Positions 36,266 to 46,139 of a stretch of 64,000 nt of DNA are shown here, piece by piece. Numbering within the stretch: position 1 is the first letter of the stretch; each line of letters begins with the position of its first letter. The notes below the pieces were generated by a model. That model was not told the DNA's origin and searched no databases. It saw only the letters and a program-made list of their open reading frames with translations. The translations under genes were made by a program, and so were the position numbers. This DNA comes from Candidatus Nitrotoga sp. MKT (GTDB taxonomy: Bacteria > Pseudomonadota > Gammaproteobacteria > Burkholderiales > Gallionellaceae): contig QFXH01000006.1 of the NCBI GenBank assembly GCA_003402345.1, positions 1 to 64,000 of the forward strand. Direction: 5' to 3'.

Positions 36266-37111
36266 ATGAAACGTTTTTTGTTGTTGTTAACTCTTACTCT
36301 AGCTAGTTTCTCCATGCTATCTGTAACCGCTGAAGCTAAGCGTATGGGTGGGGGTGGCAGCATTGGTCAGCAACGCACCATGAGTCCGCAGCAAGCGTCC
36401 AAGGCGCCCGCTGCGGCACCTGCCCCGGCAGCGCCTGCAGCAGGTAATAAATGGCTTGGCCCGTTGGCCGGTTTGGCAATAGGTGCAGGTTTGGGCGCAA
36501 TGTTTGCTGGTGGTATGGGCGGTTTAGGCGGCGCGATGGGCGGTATTCTGATGGCGCTTCTGGCCGCAGGTTTGGTGATGTTCCTGATTTCACGGTTTCG
36601 CAAATCCCCATCGCAGCAGCCTGCCATGCAATATGCAGGAAGCGGCGCATCATCCTACCAGCCAGAATCGAGGCAGCAGCCATTTGCAGGCGGTAGCGCT
36701 GCCACTTCTGCACCTTTAGCCAATAGTAGTAGTAACATTCCGGCAGATTTCCCGGCTGAAGCTTTTCTGCGTAGCGCTAAAACTTCATTTATCCGCCTGC
36801 AAGCTGCAAATGACCGTAAGGATCTCAATGATATTCGTGAGTACACTACGCCCGAAATGTTCGCCGAAATTTCCTTGCAGTTACAGGAGCGCGGCGATGT
36901 ACCTCAAAAAACAGATGTACATACAATCAATACTCAGATTGTCGAGGTGGTCAATGAAGGTGACTATGCCATTGCTAGTGTGCGTATGAGTGGCCAATTG
37001 AGCGAGAATAACGGCATGCCGGAGAATTTCGATGAAATTTGGCATGTGCAAAAGAACCTACGCGATGAAAAGGCAGTCTGGTTGCTATCCGGGATCCAGC
37101 AAGTAGCGTAA
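36266..37111 (+). CDS. Tim44-like domain membrane protein
   Basis: 281 residues. A signal peptide (about 1-24, ending AEA) is followed by a Gly/Pro/Ala-rich stretch and a Gly-zipper membrane segment (GGAMGGILMALLAAGLVMFL). The C-terminal half has the Tim44-like/MlaB-fold pattern AEAFLRSAKTSFIRLQAANDRKDLNDIREYTTPEMF. The family often sits between ubiE and ubiJ in betaproteobacteria, as here. The function is unknown. Confidence 0.88.
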   Translation: MKRFLLLLTLTLASFSMLSVTAEAKRMGGGGSIGQQRTMSPQQASKAPAAAPAPAAPAAGNKWLGPLAGLAIGAGLGAMFAGGMGGLGGAMGGILMALLAAGLVMFLISRFRKSPSQQPAMQYAGSGASSYQPESRQQPFAGGSAATSAPLANSSSNIPADFPAEAFLRSAKTSFIRLQAANDRKDLNDIREYTTPEMFAEISLQLQERGDVPQKTDVHTINTQIVEVVNEGDYAIASVRMSGQLSENNGMPENFDEIWHVQKNLRDEKAVWLLSGIQQVA

Positions 37112-37113
37112 AC

Positions 37114-37686
37114 ATGCCGTTTCAGCCGACTGCTTCTGCCCTTAACCACTTGCTTACTCAAAGTGGTTGGGCGTTACAGCGGTTGGTAATCCATGCAGGC
37201 AAGACGGCGCGCTTCACTATCGCGCCGTTTACTTTTTCCTATACTATTCAAAGTGATGGCACGCTCTCCGCTGCAGCAGCCGATGTAAGTGCCGATGCAA
37301 GCTGCACTATCCCGCCTTCATTGCTGCCGCGTCTGGCAGTGCATGATGAAGCGGCTTTTGCGCAAATTGAAAGTTATGGCGATACCGCTTTACTCGCTGA
37401 AATTTTTTATCTCAGTCGTCATTTGCACTGGGATGCAGCAGAAGACTTAAGCCGGGTGACTGGCGATATCGCTGCCGAGCGTATCGTGCAATATGCCAAG
37501 GCTGGCCAGCAATATATACAGGACGCTGCACTCAACCTGTCGCAAGCGCTGGCAGAATACTGGACGGAAGAATCTCCGCTGCTTGCCAAGTCCACTCATA
37601 TTGCGGACTTCGTGCAGCAGACGGACAAGTTGCGCGACGATGTAGCGCGGCTGGAGCAACGCATCAATCGATTATCTAATTCCTGA
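37114..37686 (+). CDS. ubiJ: Ubiquinone biosynthesis accessory factor UbiJ
   Basis: SCP2-domain lipid-binding protein that supports the ubiquinone-synthesis metabolon. Recognised by the SCP2-like N-terminal half (ADASCTIPPSLLPRL, QIESYGDTALLAEIFYL) and the helical tail ending in VQQTDKLRDDVARLEQRI. 190 residues. It starts two bases after the Tim44-like gene. ubiB, which normally follows, is missing; an IS1595 remnant follows instead. Confidence 0.88.
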   Translation: MPFQPTASALNHLLTQSGWALQRLVIHAGKTARFTIAPFTFSYTIQSDGTLSAAAADVSADASCTIPPSLLPRLAVHDEAAFAQIESYGDTALLAEIFYLSRHLHWDAAEDLSRVTGDIAAERIVQYAKAGQQYIQDAALNLSQALAEYWTEESPLLAKSTHIADFVQQTDKLRDDVARLEQRINRLSNS

Positions 37687-38043
37687 AATTCCCTGCTAGT
37701 CTCTACAATATGTAGTAATACACTTAACGGTTCTTTGAAAGCCACTAAGCTGATTTTTTCCAGATGTTCAAAGACCGCGTAAATCAGCTTTGGGGTGACT
37801 GAAATAAAATCAATCAGAGAGCGTGATTTCATCTTATTAGTTGTATACCTCAACCGTCCGAATGTTAGCCTAAGGGCACATGGGGCTGTAATCGCTGCAG
37901 CACGAACGAGGCGTTTGAGGATGGTGCCAAGATTGAAAGCGGCGGTAAAGCGGTACTGAACCTTGGCCAGATAGCGTTCTACATGCTTACGAAAGTTAGT
38001 TGCCTAGCATGGTATTCACGGCGCGGAATACTGGGATGATTTT
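37687..38043. other. Synteny-break gap after ubiJ
   Basis: Up to about 37850 there is an open minus-strand frame (MKSRSLIDFISVTPKL) continuing in frame from the transposase remnant, with no family features. The rest is the IS1595 remnant annotated separately. Confidence 0.5.
37861..38040 (-). pseudogene. IS1595-family (ISXO2-like) transposase remnant
   Basis: The minus strand reads VNTMLGN, a stop, then after a frame change KHVERYLAKVQYRFTAAFNL and GTILKRLVRAAA. These match the conserved end of IS1595-family transposases (NTxLGN...HRYLAEFQYRFNRRFDL...LL-AA). The segment between is deleted and the rest of the element is gone. It marks the left edge of the accessory region. Confidence 0.75.
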
Positions 38044-38532
38044 TTATATCGTGTCCATACAGAAACGAGTGTCTGGTTTTAATTCTTCGTATATCCGGTA
38101 ATCTGTTTCTATCATGCTAAGAGCTTCATATGTATTTCTGGCAAGAATATTGGTTTTCTCCACATACAGGCGAAACCCGCAAATACTTGGATTATCATTC
38201 GCAGAATCCCGAATAAAATTATAAAGCTTGGTATAAATTCCCTTGCGGCGCTCATTCGGCTTGATGTAGACACTTTGAATCCACCAAAACAGACCATTTC
38301 GCCAATCGCTCCACTCCGGAGTTACCATTAGTGATCCAATAACTTCATTGTTGCGCTCGGCAACCACATAAAAACCAAGGTCAGGATTGTTTAAAAGTTT
38401 ATCGACGCCCTTGGATATTACTTCCAGAATTAATTTTTTCTGTTCTGTTTCAAGGGCCATAGCCCGATTAAATTCGGTTATGGCTAAAGCATCACGTATT
38501 TCAGCTAGGCGGATTAATATTTCATTAGGCAT
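38044..38532 (-). CDS. GNAT-family N-acetyltransferase
   Basis: 162 residues. The core acetyl-CoA-binding motif is IQSVYIKPNERRKGIYTKL (V-x-xxRxxGxx pattern), preceded by FYVVAERNNEVIGSLMV and followed by GFRLYVEKTNILARNTYEAL. The substrate cannot be inferred. It lies against the IS1595 remnant and runs in the same direction as the LysR gene 73 bases away. Confidence 0.85.
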   Translation of the reverse strand: MPNEILIRLAEIRDALAITEFNRAMALETEQKKLILEVISKGVDKLLNNPDLGFYVVAERNNEVIGSLMVTPEWSDWRNGLFWWIQSVYIKPNERRKGIYTKLYNFIRDSANDNPSICGFRLYVEKTNILARNTYEALSMIETDYRIYEELKPDTRFCMDTI

Positions 38533-38605
38533 ATTCGGGTTGTTTCTAGTGCAGAAACATCATGTTAATAAAATTTAAATCGGTATGGTTATACAAATTT
38601 AATTC

Positions 38606-39526
38606 TTATGTTTTTTGTCGTTCAATAACAGCCAATGAACGTAAGCTTTCCAGCACCTGTTGTAAAACAGGGGAATCACTATCTCGTGGAAACATCATAT
38701 AAGCTGGTAATTTAAACTGCGTACTGCCAGGTACAACAAACAGTTTTTTAGCCTGGATTAAAGGTTCAGCTATACGTGTAGGGAGGAAACATGATCCGCC
38801 ATTGCTTATGATTAGCTGTACTCCAAGCCAGCCGATATTTACAACCTGGGGAGGGTGTTCCATATCAGGGTAATAATTATTATGCCACTCGTAAAATATC
38901 GGTCCCCAATCTACATAAATATAATCTTCATTTGGCCACGGTTCATCCGGATCGGTGGTTACCAACGTCAGTGTTTCATCAAATAAATACTCAATCTGAA
39001 GGCCAGGGTTTTGTTGTGGCGTGTACATCATGCTCACATCCATTCTGCCTTCAATGAGCCCACGAATTAAATCTTCTTCAAAGCCAATTTCACTACGAAT
39101 AGAAATGTCCGGCACCAGAACACGCATTGCGCCAACCCACCGGGGTAACAATTCTTCCCACAAAGCGATCCGAGCTCCCACAGTAATACTGGCGTGGAAA
39201 CGGCTAGGTAATCTAATATCATGCCGCGCTTGTTCCAGTGTTAATAAAAAAGATTTCGCATGACGAAAAAAACGTTGCCCTGCGAGTGTTAATGTTGCAC
39301 CGGAGCGATTACGCACAAATAGGGTAACGCCAAGATAGGCTTCCAGTCTTTGTATACGTGTGCTGACAGTTGATTGGGTAACATACAATCTATTGGCAGC
39401 TTCAAGGAAGCTATTATTGGCGACCACACCCAAAAAAGTTCTAATCTGATCTATGTCCATAAGTTTAGTATCGGATATATCGATACTAAAGTCCAATAAA
39501 AATCGTTTGTCTAATACCTCACTCAT
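38606..39526 (-). CDS. LysR-family transcriptional regulator
   Basis: 306 residues from ATG 39526. The helix-turn-helix is IDQIRTFLGVVANNSFLEAA followed by QSTVSTRIQRLEAYLG, and the effector domain starts near 110. The Met at 39460 (MDIDQIRTFL) is the more usual LysR start and gives 284 residues; neither has a clear Shine-Dalgarno. Being divergent from the RND operon 80-110 bases away, it is the likely regulator of that operon. Confidence 0.88.
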   Translation of the reverse strand: MSEVLDKRFLLDFSIDISDTKLMDIDQIRTFLGVVANNSFLEAANRLYVTQSTVSTRIQRLEAYLGVTLFVRNRSGATLTLAGQRFFRHAKSFLLTLEQARHDIRLPSRFHASITVGARIALWEELLPRWVGAMRVLVPDISIRSEIGFEEDLIRGLIEGRMDVSMMYTPQQNPGLQIEYLFDETLTLVTTDPDEPWPNEDYIYVDWGPIFYEWHNNYYPDMEHPPQVVNIGWLGVQLIISNGGSCFLPTRIAEPLIQAKKLFVVPGSTQFKLPAYMMFPRDSDSPVLQQVLESLRSLAVIERQKT

Positions 39527-39639
39527 AACTTACATTCGTGCTTAACGTGGGTGTTGTGGAATAGGGCTTGTAATCCATCGCCAAAGACTCATTCCCTTAA
39601 CAAAATACTTTGCTCCCTTGCAACGTAAAGGCCATAAAA

Positions 39640-40743
39640 ATGATCACTAAATCATCCGTAGTTCTAGGCTTAATCGCCACCTTATTTTTGAGTGGGTGTC
39701 ATCTTCAGGCAGAAACTGAGATACATAAAGAACATAAAGACATACCAAAATATGGGGCAACTACCCCGTTCCGTGAAGATACTTTCGTCATGAAAGATTA
39801 TGTCTGTCAGATTCAGGCCATTAGGCATATTGAGGTACGCTCTTTGGAAAAGGGCTATTTACAGGATATTTTTGTGGATGAAGGGCAATTGATAAAAAAG
39901 GGGCAGCCCATGTTCAAAATCATGCCCAATATCTATCAGGCAGAACTTCTAAAAGCGCAAGCCGAAGCGCAAAATATGAATATCGAATACCTTAATACCA
40001 AAGGTTTGGCTGATAAGAATATCGTATCGGCCAATGAATTGGCTTTGGCAAAAGCAAAATTAGATAAAGCCAAGGCGGAAGTGAAAATGGCGGAAACCCG
40101 TTTAGGTTTCACCGATATTAAAGCACCCTTTGAAGGGATTATGGATCACTTAGCTGTTAGGGTCGGCAGCCTTCTGGATGAAGGTGCGGTGTTGACGACA
40201 CTGTCTGACGTCAGTCAATTGTGGGTCTATTTTAATGTCCCAGAAGCCCAATACCTAGATTTTAAGACGCAAAAAAAAGACAAAATTGGTGAAGCAGTAC
40301 AGCTAAGAATGGCGGATGGCGAGATTTTCAATCAAAAGGGTGTCATTGAGGCAATTGTAGGTGATTTTAATAATACTTCCGGCAATATCCAATTCCGTGC
40401 TTTGTTCGCTAACCCGGATAAAATCCTCAGGCATGGTGAGACAGGAACCATCCTAATGGCCATGCCTTACCCAAACGCCATGCTCATCCCCCAAAAAGCG
40501 ACGTTCGAAATCATGGATAAAACTTATGTCTACGTCATCAATAAAGAAGACAAAGTGGAGCAAAGGCTTATCCATATAGAGGCCGAATTGCCACAGCTGT
40601 TTATTGTTAAAGATGGCTTGAATGACACTGACAGAATTTTGCTCGAAGGTATACGCAAAGTTCGTCCTGGAGAAAAGGTGACGATCGATTTAAGGTCGCC
40701 CCAAAAGGTTCGCTCAGAGTTGAAGAAATTGCATACAGAGTAA
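39640..40743 (+). CDS. RND efflux periplasmic adaptor lipoprotein
   Basis: Membrane-fusion protein linking pump and channel. From ATG 39640 (AAAGG in front) it starts with a lipoprotein signal, VLGLIATLFLSGCHLQ, lipobox LSGC. Biotinyl-lipoyl halves are IEVRSLEKGYLQDIFVDEGQ and FTDIKAPFEGIMDHL, separated by a coiled coil of about 60 residues. 367 residues. The upstream Met at 39610 would bury the signal. It forms an operon with the pump and channel genes. Confidence 0.9.
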   Translation: MITKSSVVLGLIATLFLSGCHLQAETEIHKEHKDIPKYGATTPFREDTFVMKDYVCQIQAIRHIEVRSLEKGYLQDIFVDEGQLIKKGQPMFKIMPNIYQAELLKAQAEAQNMNIEYLNTKGLADKNIVSANELALAKAKLDKAKAEVKMAETRLGFTDIKAPFEGIMDHLAVRVGSLLDEGAVLTTLSDVSQLWVYFNVPEAQYLDFKTQKKDKIGEAVQLRMADGEIFNQKGVIEAIVGDFNNTSGNIQFRALFANPDKILRHGETGTILMAMPYPNAMLIPQKATFEIMDKTYVYVINKEDKVEQRLIHIEAELPQLFIVKDGLNDTDRILLEGIRKVRPGEKVTIDLRSPQKVRSELKKLHTE

Positions 40744-40764
40744 CCTTTCAGTCAGGATTAAATC

Positions 40765-43700
40765 ATGTTTAATATTTTTCTCAAGCGACCTGTAATGGCG
40801 ATCGTGTTATCGCTGATGTTCCTATTTATGGGGGTTGTGGCAATGAAATCATTGCCCATTTCCCAGTTTCCAGATATTGCGCCGCCGCGGGTCACGGTTT
40901 CGATATCATTTCCCGGTTCCAGCGCCGATGTATTGGTGAAATCGTCCCTGATTATGTTAGAACGCGCTATCAATGGCGTACCCGGCATGAAATACATCAC
41001 TTCGGACGCGACCAGCGCTGGCGAAGCGACCATTCAAGTGTATTTCAATCTAGGTGTCGATCCCAATGTCGCGATGGTTAACGTGAAGACGCGCGTGGAT
41101 CAGATGATGAGTAGACTGCCCACACTGGTGCAGCTGGAAGGTGTGATCGTCAATTTCGTCCAGCCCAGCATGCTCATGTATGTCAATCTCTTCAGCAAAG
41201 ACAAAAATGCCGATCAAAAGCTTTTATTTAATTATGCCTACGTCAATGTTATTCCGGAAATTCAGCGCATTACTGGAATCGCCCAAGCAACCATATTGGG
41301 CGCCCGCCAATATGCGATGCGGATTTGGCTGAATCCGGAACGGATGCGGGCCTATAGCGTTTCGTCAGAGGAGGTGATGGATGCCATCGGAAGTCAAAGC
41401 ATTATCGGACGTCCGGGTCGACTGGGACAAAGCACAGGCATGGCCGCCCAATCCAAAGAGTATGTGCTGGTCTATAAAGGACGTTTCAACAAGCCGGAAG
41501 AATATGGAGACATTATTATCCGGTCTACCCCGACAGGCGAAATTCTGCGTATTAAAGACGTTGCCAGAGTCGATCTAAACAGCGAGTTTTATAATATTTT
41601 CTCTGATAAAGACGGGTATCCTTCGGCGTCCATCGTGCTTAAGCAAAATTACGGCACTAATGCCCAAAAAGTCATAGAGAATGTGAAGGAAAAACTGGCA
41701 GAAATGAAAAAGTCCTTCCCGGAGGGCATGGAATACGAAATCAATTATGATGTGTCGCGTTTCGTTGATGCATCCATCGAAAAAGTGCTCCACACCTTGG
41801 TGGAAGCCTTCTTACTGGTCTCCTTGGTGGTCTTTCTTTTCCTCGGCGACTGGCGTTCTACTTTGATCCCTATCCTTGCGGTACCAGTTTCGCTAGTCGG
41901 GGCATTCGCCGTTATGTCTGCGTTCGGGCTTTCCATTAACCTCATCACCTTGTTTGCCTTAGTGTTGGCTATCGGTATTGTGGTCGATGATGCCATTGTG
42001 GTGGTAGAAGCTGTGCATGCAAAAATGGCAGCCGAGAATTGCAGCCCTTATGTAGCCTCCCGCAAAGTATTGGGGGAAATCGGTGGTGCCATTATAGCGA
42101 TTACGTTGGTCATGGTATCGGTGTTCATTCCTATTGCCTTTATGCCAGGGCCGGTTGGGGTGTTTTATCGACAGTTCGCTATCGCTATGGCGTCGTCGAT
42201 CATTATTTCAGCAGTTGTGGCTTTATCGCTCGCCCCAGTACTGTGTGCCATGATTCTTAAAAACACCCACGGCCAGCCGAAACGGAAAAATCCAATCAGC
42301 CTTTTCATCGATGGCTTTAACTCTGTTTTTGAAAAGGTCACCGGGCGTTACATCAAATTGTTGAATGTCACGGTCACCCGGCGCATTGTCACGGTTTTGG
42401 TGTTGGTTGGGTTTGGCTTCGGTATTTTTATGATTGATAAAACCTTGCCTGAGGGCTTTATTCCCGGCGAAGACCAAAGCATGATTTATGCGATTATCCA
42501 AACACCGCCTGGCTCAACCATCGAAGTGACCAACAGAGTGGCACAGCAACTGGAAGTGATAGCATCAAAAATCGAAGGCGTACAATCGGTTTCTTCCTTA
42601 GCCGGCTACGAAATACTCACCGAAGGCCGCGGATCGAATGCAGGTACCAGTATTATCAACCTGAAAGATTGGTCGCAACGTAAAAATTCGGTACAAAATG
42701 TTATCCACGAGTTGGAGGAAAAAGCCCATAACTTGGGCGCAATCATCGAGTTTTTTCAACCCCCGGCAGTGCCAGGATATGGCGCGGCATCGGGCTTGGC
42801 GTTTCGCTTATTGGACAAGACATTAGACACGGATTATTTCGAGTTCGATAAAATTAACCAAGCGTTTATGGATGCGATGCGTAAACGTAAGGAACTGACC
42901 GGCTTGTTTACCTTTTATGCGGCCAATTATCCGCAATACGAACTGGTCATCGACAATAAATTGGCCATGCAAAAAGGGGTTAGCATCGAAAAAGCGATGA
43001 ATCACTTGAACATCATGATTGGCAGTACCTACGAACAGGGCTTTATTCGTTTCAATAATTTTTTTAAAGTTTACGCTCAGGCCTTGCCAGAATTCCGGCG
43101 TTCTCCTGAGGATGTGTTGAAATACTTTGTGAAAAATGATAAAGGCGAAATGGTGCCGTACTCCGCCTTTATGACTATGGTGAAAAAGCAGGGACCCAAC
43201 GAGATCACACGTTATAACCTTTATAACTCGGCGGCGATCCGTGCAGAGCCTGCAGCGGGTTATACCACTGGCGCGGCCATCAAGGCAGTTGAAGAGGTTG
43301 CGAAAACTACTTTACCGCAGGGTTTTGACGTTGCTTGGGAAGGTTTGTCATTTGACGAAGCTCTCCGGGGCAATGAAGCCCTGATGATTTTCGCGATCGT
43401 TATCATGTTTGTTTACCTAGTGTTAGCTGCACAATACGAAAGCTTTGTTTTGCCTTTGGTCGTGCTATGTTCGTTACCCCCTGGTATTTTCGGTGCTTTC
43501 TTATTGTTAAAAGGATTAGGGCTCGCCAATGATGTCTACTCCCAATTAGGAATGATTATGTTAATTGGTTTGCTTGGCAAAAATGCGGTATTGATTGTCG
43601 AATTTGCAACCCAGAAGCAAACCCAAGGCATGACTGTTTTAGAAGCGACGATTGCGGGTGCAAAAGAGCGCTTCCGCCCGATTTTGATGACCTCCTTTGC

Positions 43701-43941
43701 TTTCATAGCTGGGCTAGTACCGTTAGCGATGGCTACGGGGGCGGGAGCAGTCGGCAATAGGACAATTGGTACCTCAGCGCTGGGTGGGATGCTTTTCGGT
43801 ACCGTGTTTGGTGTCATCATTATTCCAGGGCTTTATTATATTTTTGCCAAAATGATAGAAGGAAAAAAACTAATTCAACATCAAGACCTTGATCCTTTAA
43901 CCGAAACTTATCACTACGGCCCAAATGACAACGAAAACTAA
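40765..43941 (+). CDS. RND multidrug efflux permease (HAE1 family)
   Basis: 1058-residue proton-driven inner-membrane pump. It begins MFNIFLKRPVMAIVLSLMFL. The paired Asp residues of the proton relay are in AIGIVVDDAIVVVEAVHAK (TM4), and the second half repeats the fold, with LVLAAQYESFVLPLVV and GLLGKNAVLIVEFA. Full length. Several stretches (PGMKYITSDATSAGEATIQV) recall HAE1 pumps common in Bacteroidota rather than the usual proteobacterial AcrB or MexB; that is an impression. Its end overlaps the channel gene by 17 bases. Confidence 0.93.
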   Translation: MFNIFLKRPVMAIVLSLMFLFMGVVAMKSLPISQFPDIAPPRVTVSISFPGSSADVLVKSSLIMLERAINGVPGMKYITSDATSAGEATIQVYFNLGVDPNVAMVNVKTRVDQMMSRLPTLVQLEGVIVNFVQPSMLMYVNLFSKDKNADQKLLFNYAYVNVIPEIQRITGIAQATILGARQYAMRIWLNPERMRAYSVSSEEVMDAIGSQSIIGRPGRLGQSTGMAAQSKEYVLVYKGRFNKPEEYGDIIIRSTPTGEILRIKDVARVDLNSEFYNIFSDKDGYPSASIVLKQNYGTNAQKVIENVKEKLAEMKKSFPEGMEYEINYDVSRFVDASIEKVLHTLVEAFLLVSLVVFLFLGDWRSTLIPILAVPVSLVGAFAVMSAFGLSINLITLFALVLAIGIVVDDAIVVVEAVHAKMAAENCSPYVASRKVLGEIGGAIIAITLVMVSVFIPIAFMPGPVGVFYRQFAIAMASSIIISAVVALSLAPVLCAMILKNTHGQPKRKNPISLFIDGFNSVFEKVTGRYIKLLNVTVTRRIVTVLVLVGFGFGIFMIDKTLPEGFIPGEDQSMIYAIIQTPPGSTIEVTNRVAQQLEVIASKIEGVQSVSSLAGYEILTEGRGSNAGTSIINLKDWSQRKNSVQNVIHELEEKAHNLGAIIEFFQPPAVPGYGAASGLAFRLLDKTLDTDYFEFDKINQAFMDAMRKRKELTGLFTFYAANYPQYELVIDNKLAMQKGVSIEKAMNHLNIMIGSTYEQGFIRFNNFFKVYAQALPEFRRSPEDVLKYFVKNDKGEMVPYSAFMTMVKKQGPNEITRYNLYNSAAIRAEPAAGYTTGAAIKAVEEVAKTTLPQGFDVAWEGLSFDEALRGNEALMIFAIVIMFVYLVLAAQYESFVLPLVVLCSLPPGIFGAFLLLKGLGLANDVYSQLGMIMLIGLLGKNAVLIVEFATQKQTQGMTVLEATIAGAKERFRPILMTSFAFIAGLVPLAMATGAGAVGNRTIGTSALGGMLFGTVFGVIIIPGLYYIFAKMIEGKKLIQHQDLDPLTETYHYGPNDNEN

Positions 43942-45364
43942 AATATTTCAGTTTATGGCTTTAGGCGTATTGGGGCTGATATTGCAGGCCTGTGGTACTC
44001 CTGAGGTAATAATCAAAAAAGAAGACACGCGTCTTCCTGCTGGTTATAAAGCAGGTGATTCGGATCAGACCAATACGGCGAGTATTAAATGGAAAGATTT
44101 TTTCGATGATCCTAATTTATTAAGTTTGCTAGATATAGCTGTTGTTAACAATAAAGAAATTAATATCATGATGCAGCGCATTAGTGTTGCACAGAATGAA
44201 ATTCAAGCGCGTAAAGGCGAATATTTGCCATTTGTAAATATTGGTGCTGGTGCAGGCGGGGACAAAAAGGGCCAGTTTACGCGCAACGGCGCTGTTGAAG
44301 AGAATCTGCCAATAGCCAATGGCCGAGCCTTCCCTACATACTTGGGTGATTATCACTTTGGGCTATTTTCAACCTGGGAGATAGACGTATGGAAAAAGTT
44401 GAGGAATGCGAAACAGGTCGCTGTTCTTGAGTATATGGCTTCAAAAGAAGGTAAAAATTTTTTGGTGACCAACTTGGTCGCTGAAGTTGCCCATTCGTAC
44501 TATGAACTGCTTGCTTTGGACAACCAGCTTAAGAATTTAGAGCAAAATATTAGTATCCAGAAAAATGGTTTGGAGATGGTCAAGCAACTACAGCTGTATG
44601 CAAGAACAACTGCACTTGCCGTCAGACGTTATGAAGCGGAAGTGGCAAAAAACAAAAGCAAATTATATGAGTTAAATCAGCATATTACTGTTGTTGAAAA
44701 CAGGATAAACTTCTTGTTAGGGAGAGCGCCACAGCCTATCCAGCGTGTTTCTAGTGGTTTTATGGAGTTAAAACCCAAAGTGCTTAAGACAGGCATTCCG
44801 TCACAATTGCTACAAAACAGGCCTGATATTAGGCAAGCGGAGCTTGAGTTGTCGGCAGCAGCATTAAACATAAAGGTGGCTAGGGCAAATTTCTACCCCT
44901 CCTTTAGCATAAACGCTGGAATAGGGTTTGAGGCTTTTGCACTTAAATACCTGATTAATACCCCAGAGTCATTGGCGGCCTCTATCGCCGGAGAATTAGT
45001 GGCGCCACTGGTCAATAAGAATGCCATCATAGCGGAATATAAAAATGCCAATGCCAAGCAGATTCAGGCGGCTTATGAGTATGAGCAAAGCATTATCAAA
45101 GCTTATACTGAAGTAGCGAATCAAATTTCAAATATCGATAACCTCGATAAAAACTATCAGCTTAAGACAAGCCAAGTGGAAGCACTCGCCCAATCAATTG
45201 ATGTCGCTAACCAGCTATTCAAATCTGCCCGTGTGGACTACCTGGATGTGCTACTGGCACAAAGGGATACCTTGGATGCCAAAAAAGATTTAATTGAAAC
45301 GAAACAAAAGCAAATTGACGCAATGGTGGATCTTTATAAATCACTCGGTGGAGGTTGGCAGTAG
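43925..45364 (+). CDS. Outer-membrane efflux channel lipoprotein (TolC/NodT type)
   Basis: 479 residues with a lipoprotein signal (LGVLGLILQACGTPEV, lipobox LQAC) and two OEP repeats: the first around EINIMMQRISVAQNEIQARK, the second around LLQNRPDIRQAELELSAAAL. RPDIRQAE is the usual OEP signature. The end (LDVLLAQRDTLDAKKDLIE) fits NodT-like channels. It completes the three-gene pump and is followed by about 500 bases without a supported gene. Confidence 0.92.
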   Translation: MTTKTKIFQFMALGVLGLILQACGTPEVIIKKEDTRLPAGYKAGDSDQTNTASIKWKDFFDDPNLLSLLDIAVVNNKEINIMMQRISVAQNEIQARKGEYLPFVNIGAGAGGDKKGQFTRNGAVEENLPIANGRAFPTYLGDYHFGLFSTWEIDVWKKLRNAKQVAVLEYMASKEGKNFLVTNLVAEVAHSYYELLALDNQLKNLEQNISIQKNGLEMVKQLQLYARTTALAVRRYEAEVAKNKSKLYELNQHITVVENRINFLLGRAPQPIQRVSSGFMELKPKVLKTGIPSQLLQNRPDIRQAELELSAAALNIKVARANFYPSFSINAGIGFEAFALKYLINTPESLAASIAGELVAPLVNKNAIIAEYKNANAKQIQAAYEYEQSIIKAYTEVANQISNIDNLDKNYQLKTSQVEALAQSIDVANQLFKSARVDYLDVLLAQRDTLDAKKDLIETKQKQIDAMVDLYKSLGGGWQ

Positions 45365-45884
45365 CTGGATGAGCGGAAGGAGTGGTTCAAAAAATAGGGT
45401 GCATACTTTTGAAGTATAACTATGATGGGCAAGGCTACTGCCGCATCTACACAGACTTTGCGATAAGCCTGATTTAAATTGCTAGAAAGCTTGCAACACA
45501 ACAACCATCGAGCCGTATCTAAACATCGCTCTCGTGGGCACATTTTCGGGTAGAGCAGTTAATTTTTGGCCGATCGCCCTGGGCTGTCATTGCTTCTGAC
45601 GAGATGTTTGTAAATCTTAAGTAAGCGAGTTACCGAACAACTACCTTGATGGTGGCGTTCATGCAGTGTTTCATCTTGGATGGGTTCTTGCGTTTATTTT
45701 TTATGCAACTGCAGCATGAAAAACTACCAAAAGTTAAATTATTCAATGGCGGGATCTTTCAGGCAAAAAATAAGGAATTTGCTTATTCACTTTTGATATC
45801 TGTCATCCTATTATTAAGTCGTAGGAAGGCGGTAATTTTCGCACCTACTCAAGCATCCTCATAAATTTTATATAGGAGTTAATC
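45365..45884. other. AT-rich gap, no supported gene
   Basis: A small hairpin ATACTT-TTG-AAGTAT lies near 45403-45417. Two short frames, 45334-45543 on minus and 45646-45864 on plus, lack family features and ribosome-binding sites. TAGGAG at 45872 serves the next gene. Confidence 0.5.
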
Positions 45885-46139
45885 ATGAATAAAATAATTA
45901 TGAATCTTGCGATTGTTTCCTGTGTTGTATTAGGAACCACATTGGCGCGTGCTTCCAACGAAAGCGACACATCAACTCCAGCGCACGTTAATTATTATGA
46001 AACGTATGATGAGCATGGAAAAAAACAAGCTGTTCTTGGGTCAGAGGCGGAGGGAGTTGTTCACCCAAGTGAGCCTATGAAAAGAGAAGATCTGAAATTT
46101 AAATACCGTGATTCACATCGGTCAACAGATGGTGCATAG
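45885..46139 (+). CDS. Small secreted protein of unknown function
   Basis: 84 residues with a clear signal peptide (about 1-22, LAIVSCVVLGTTLARA) and a polar, His/Asp-rich mature part of about 60 residues (SEPMKREDLKFKYRDSHRS). Strong TAGGAG seven bases before the ATG. I do not recognise a family. It lies between the RND operon and the IS630 element on AT-richer DNA. Confidence 0.6.
   Translation: MNKIIMNLAIVSCVVLGTTLARASNESDTSTPAHVNYYETYDEHGKKQAVLGSEAEGVVHPSEPMKREDLKFKYRDSHRSTDGA

Noticed and set aside
45334-45864. Short frames after the RND channel gene (minus 45334-45543, plus 45646-45864)
   Set aside because: No motif, ribosome-binding site or plausible neighbour relationship.
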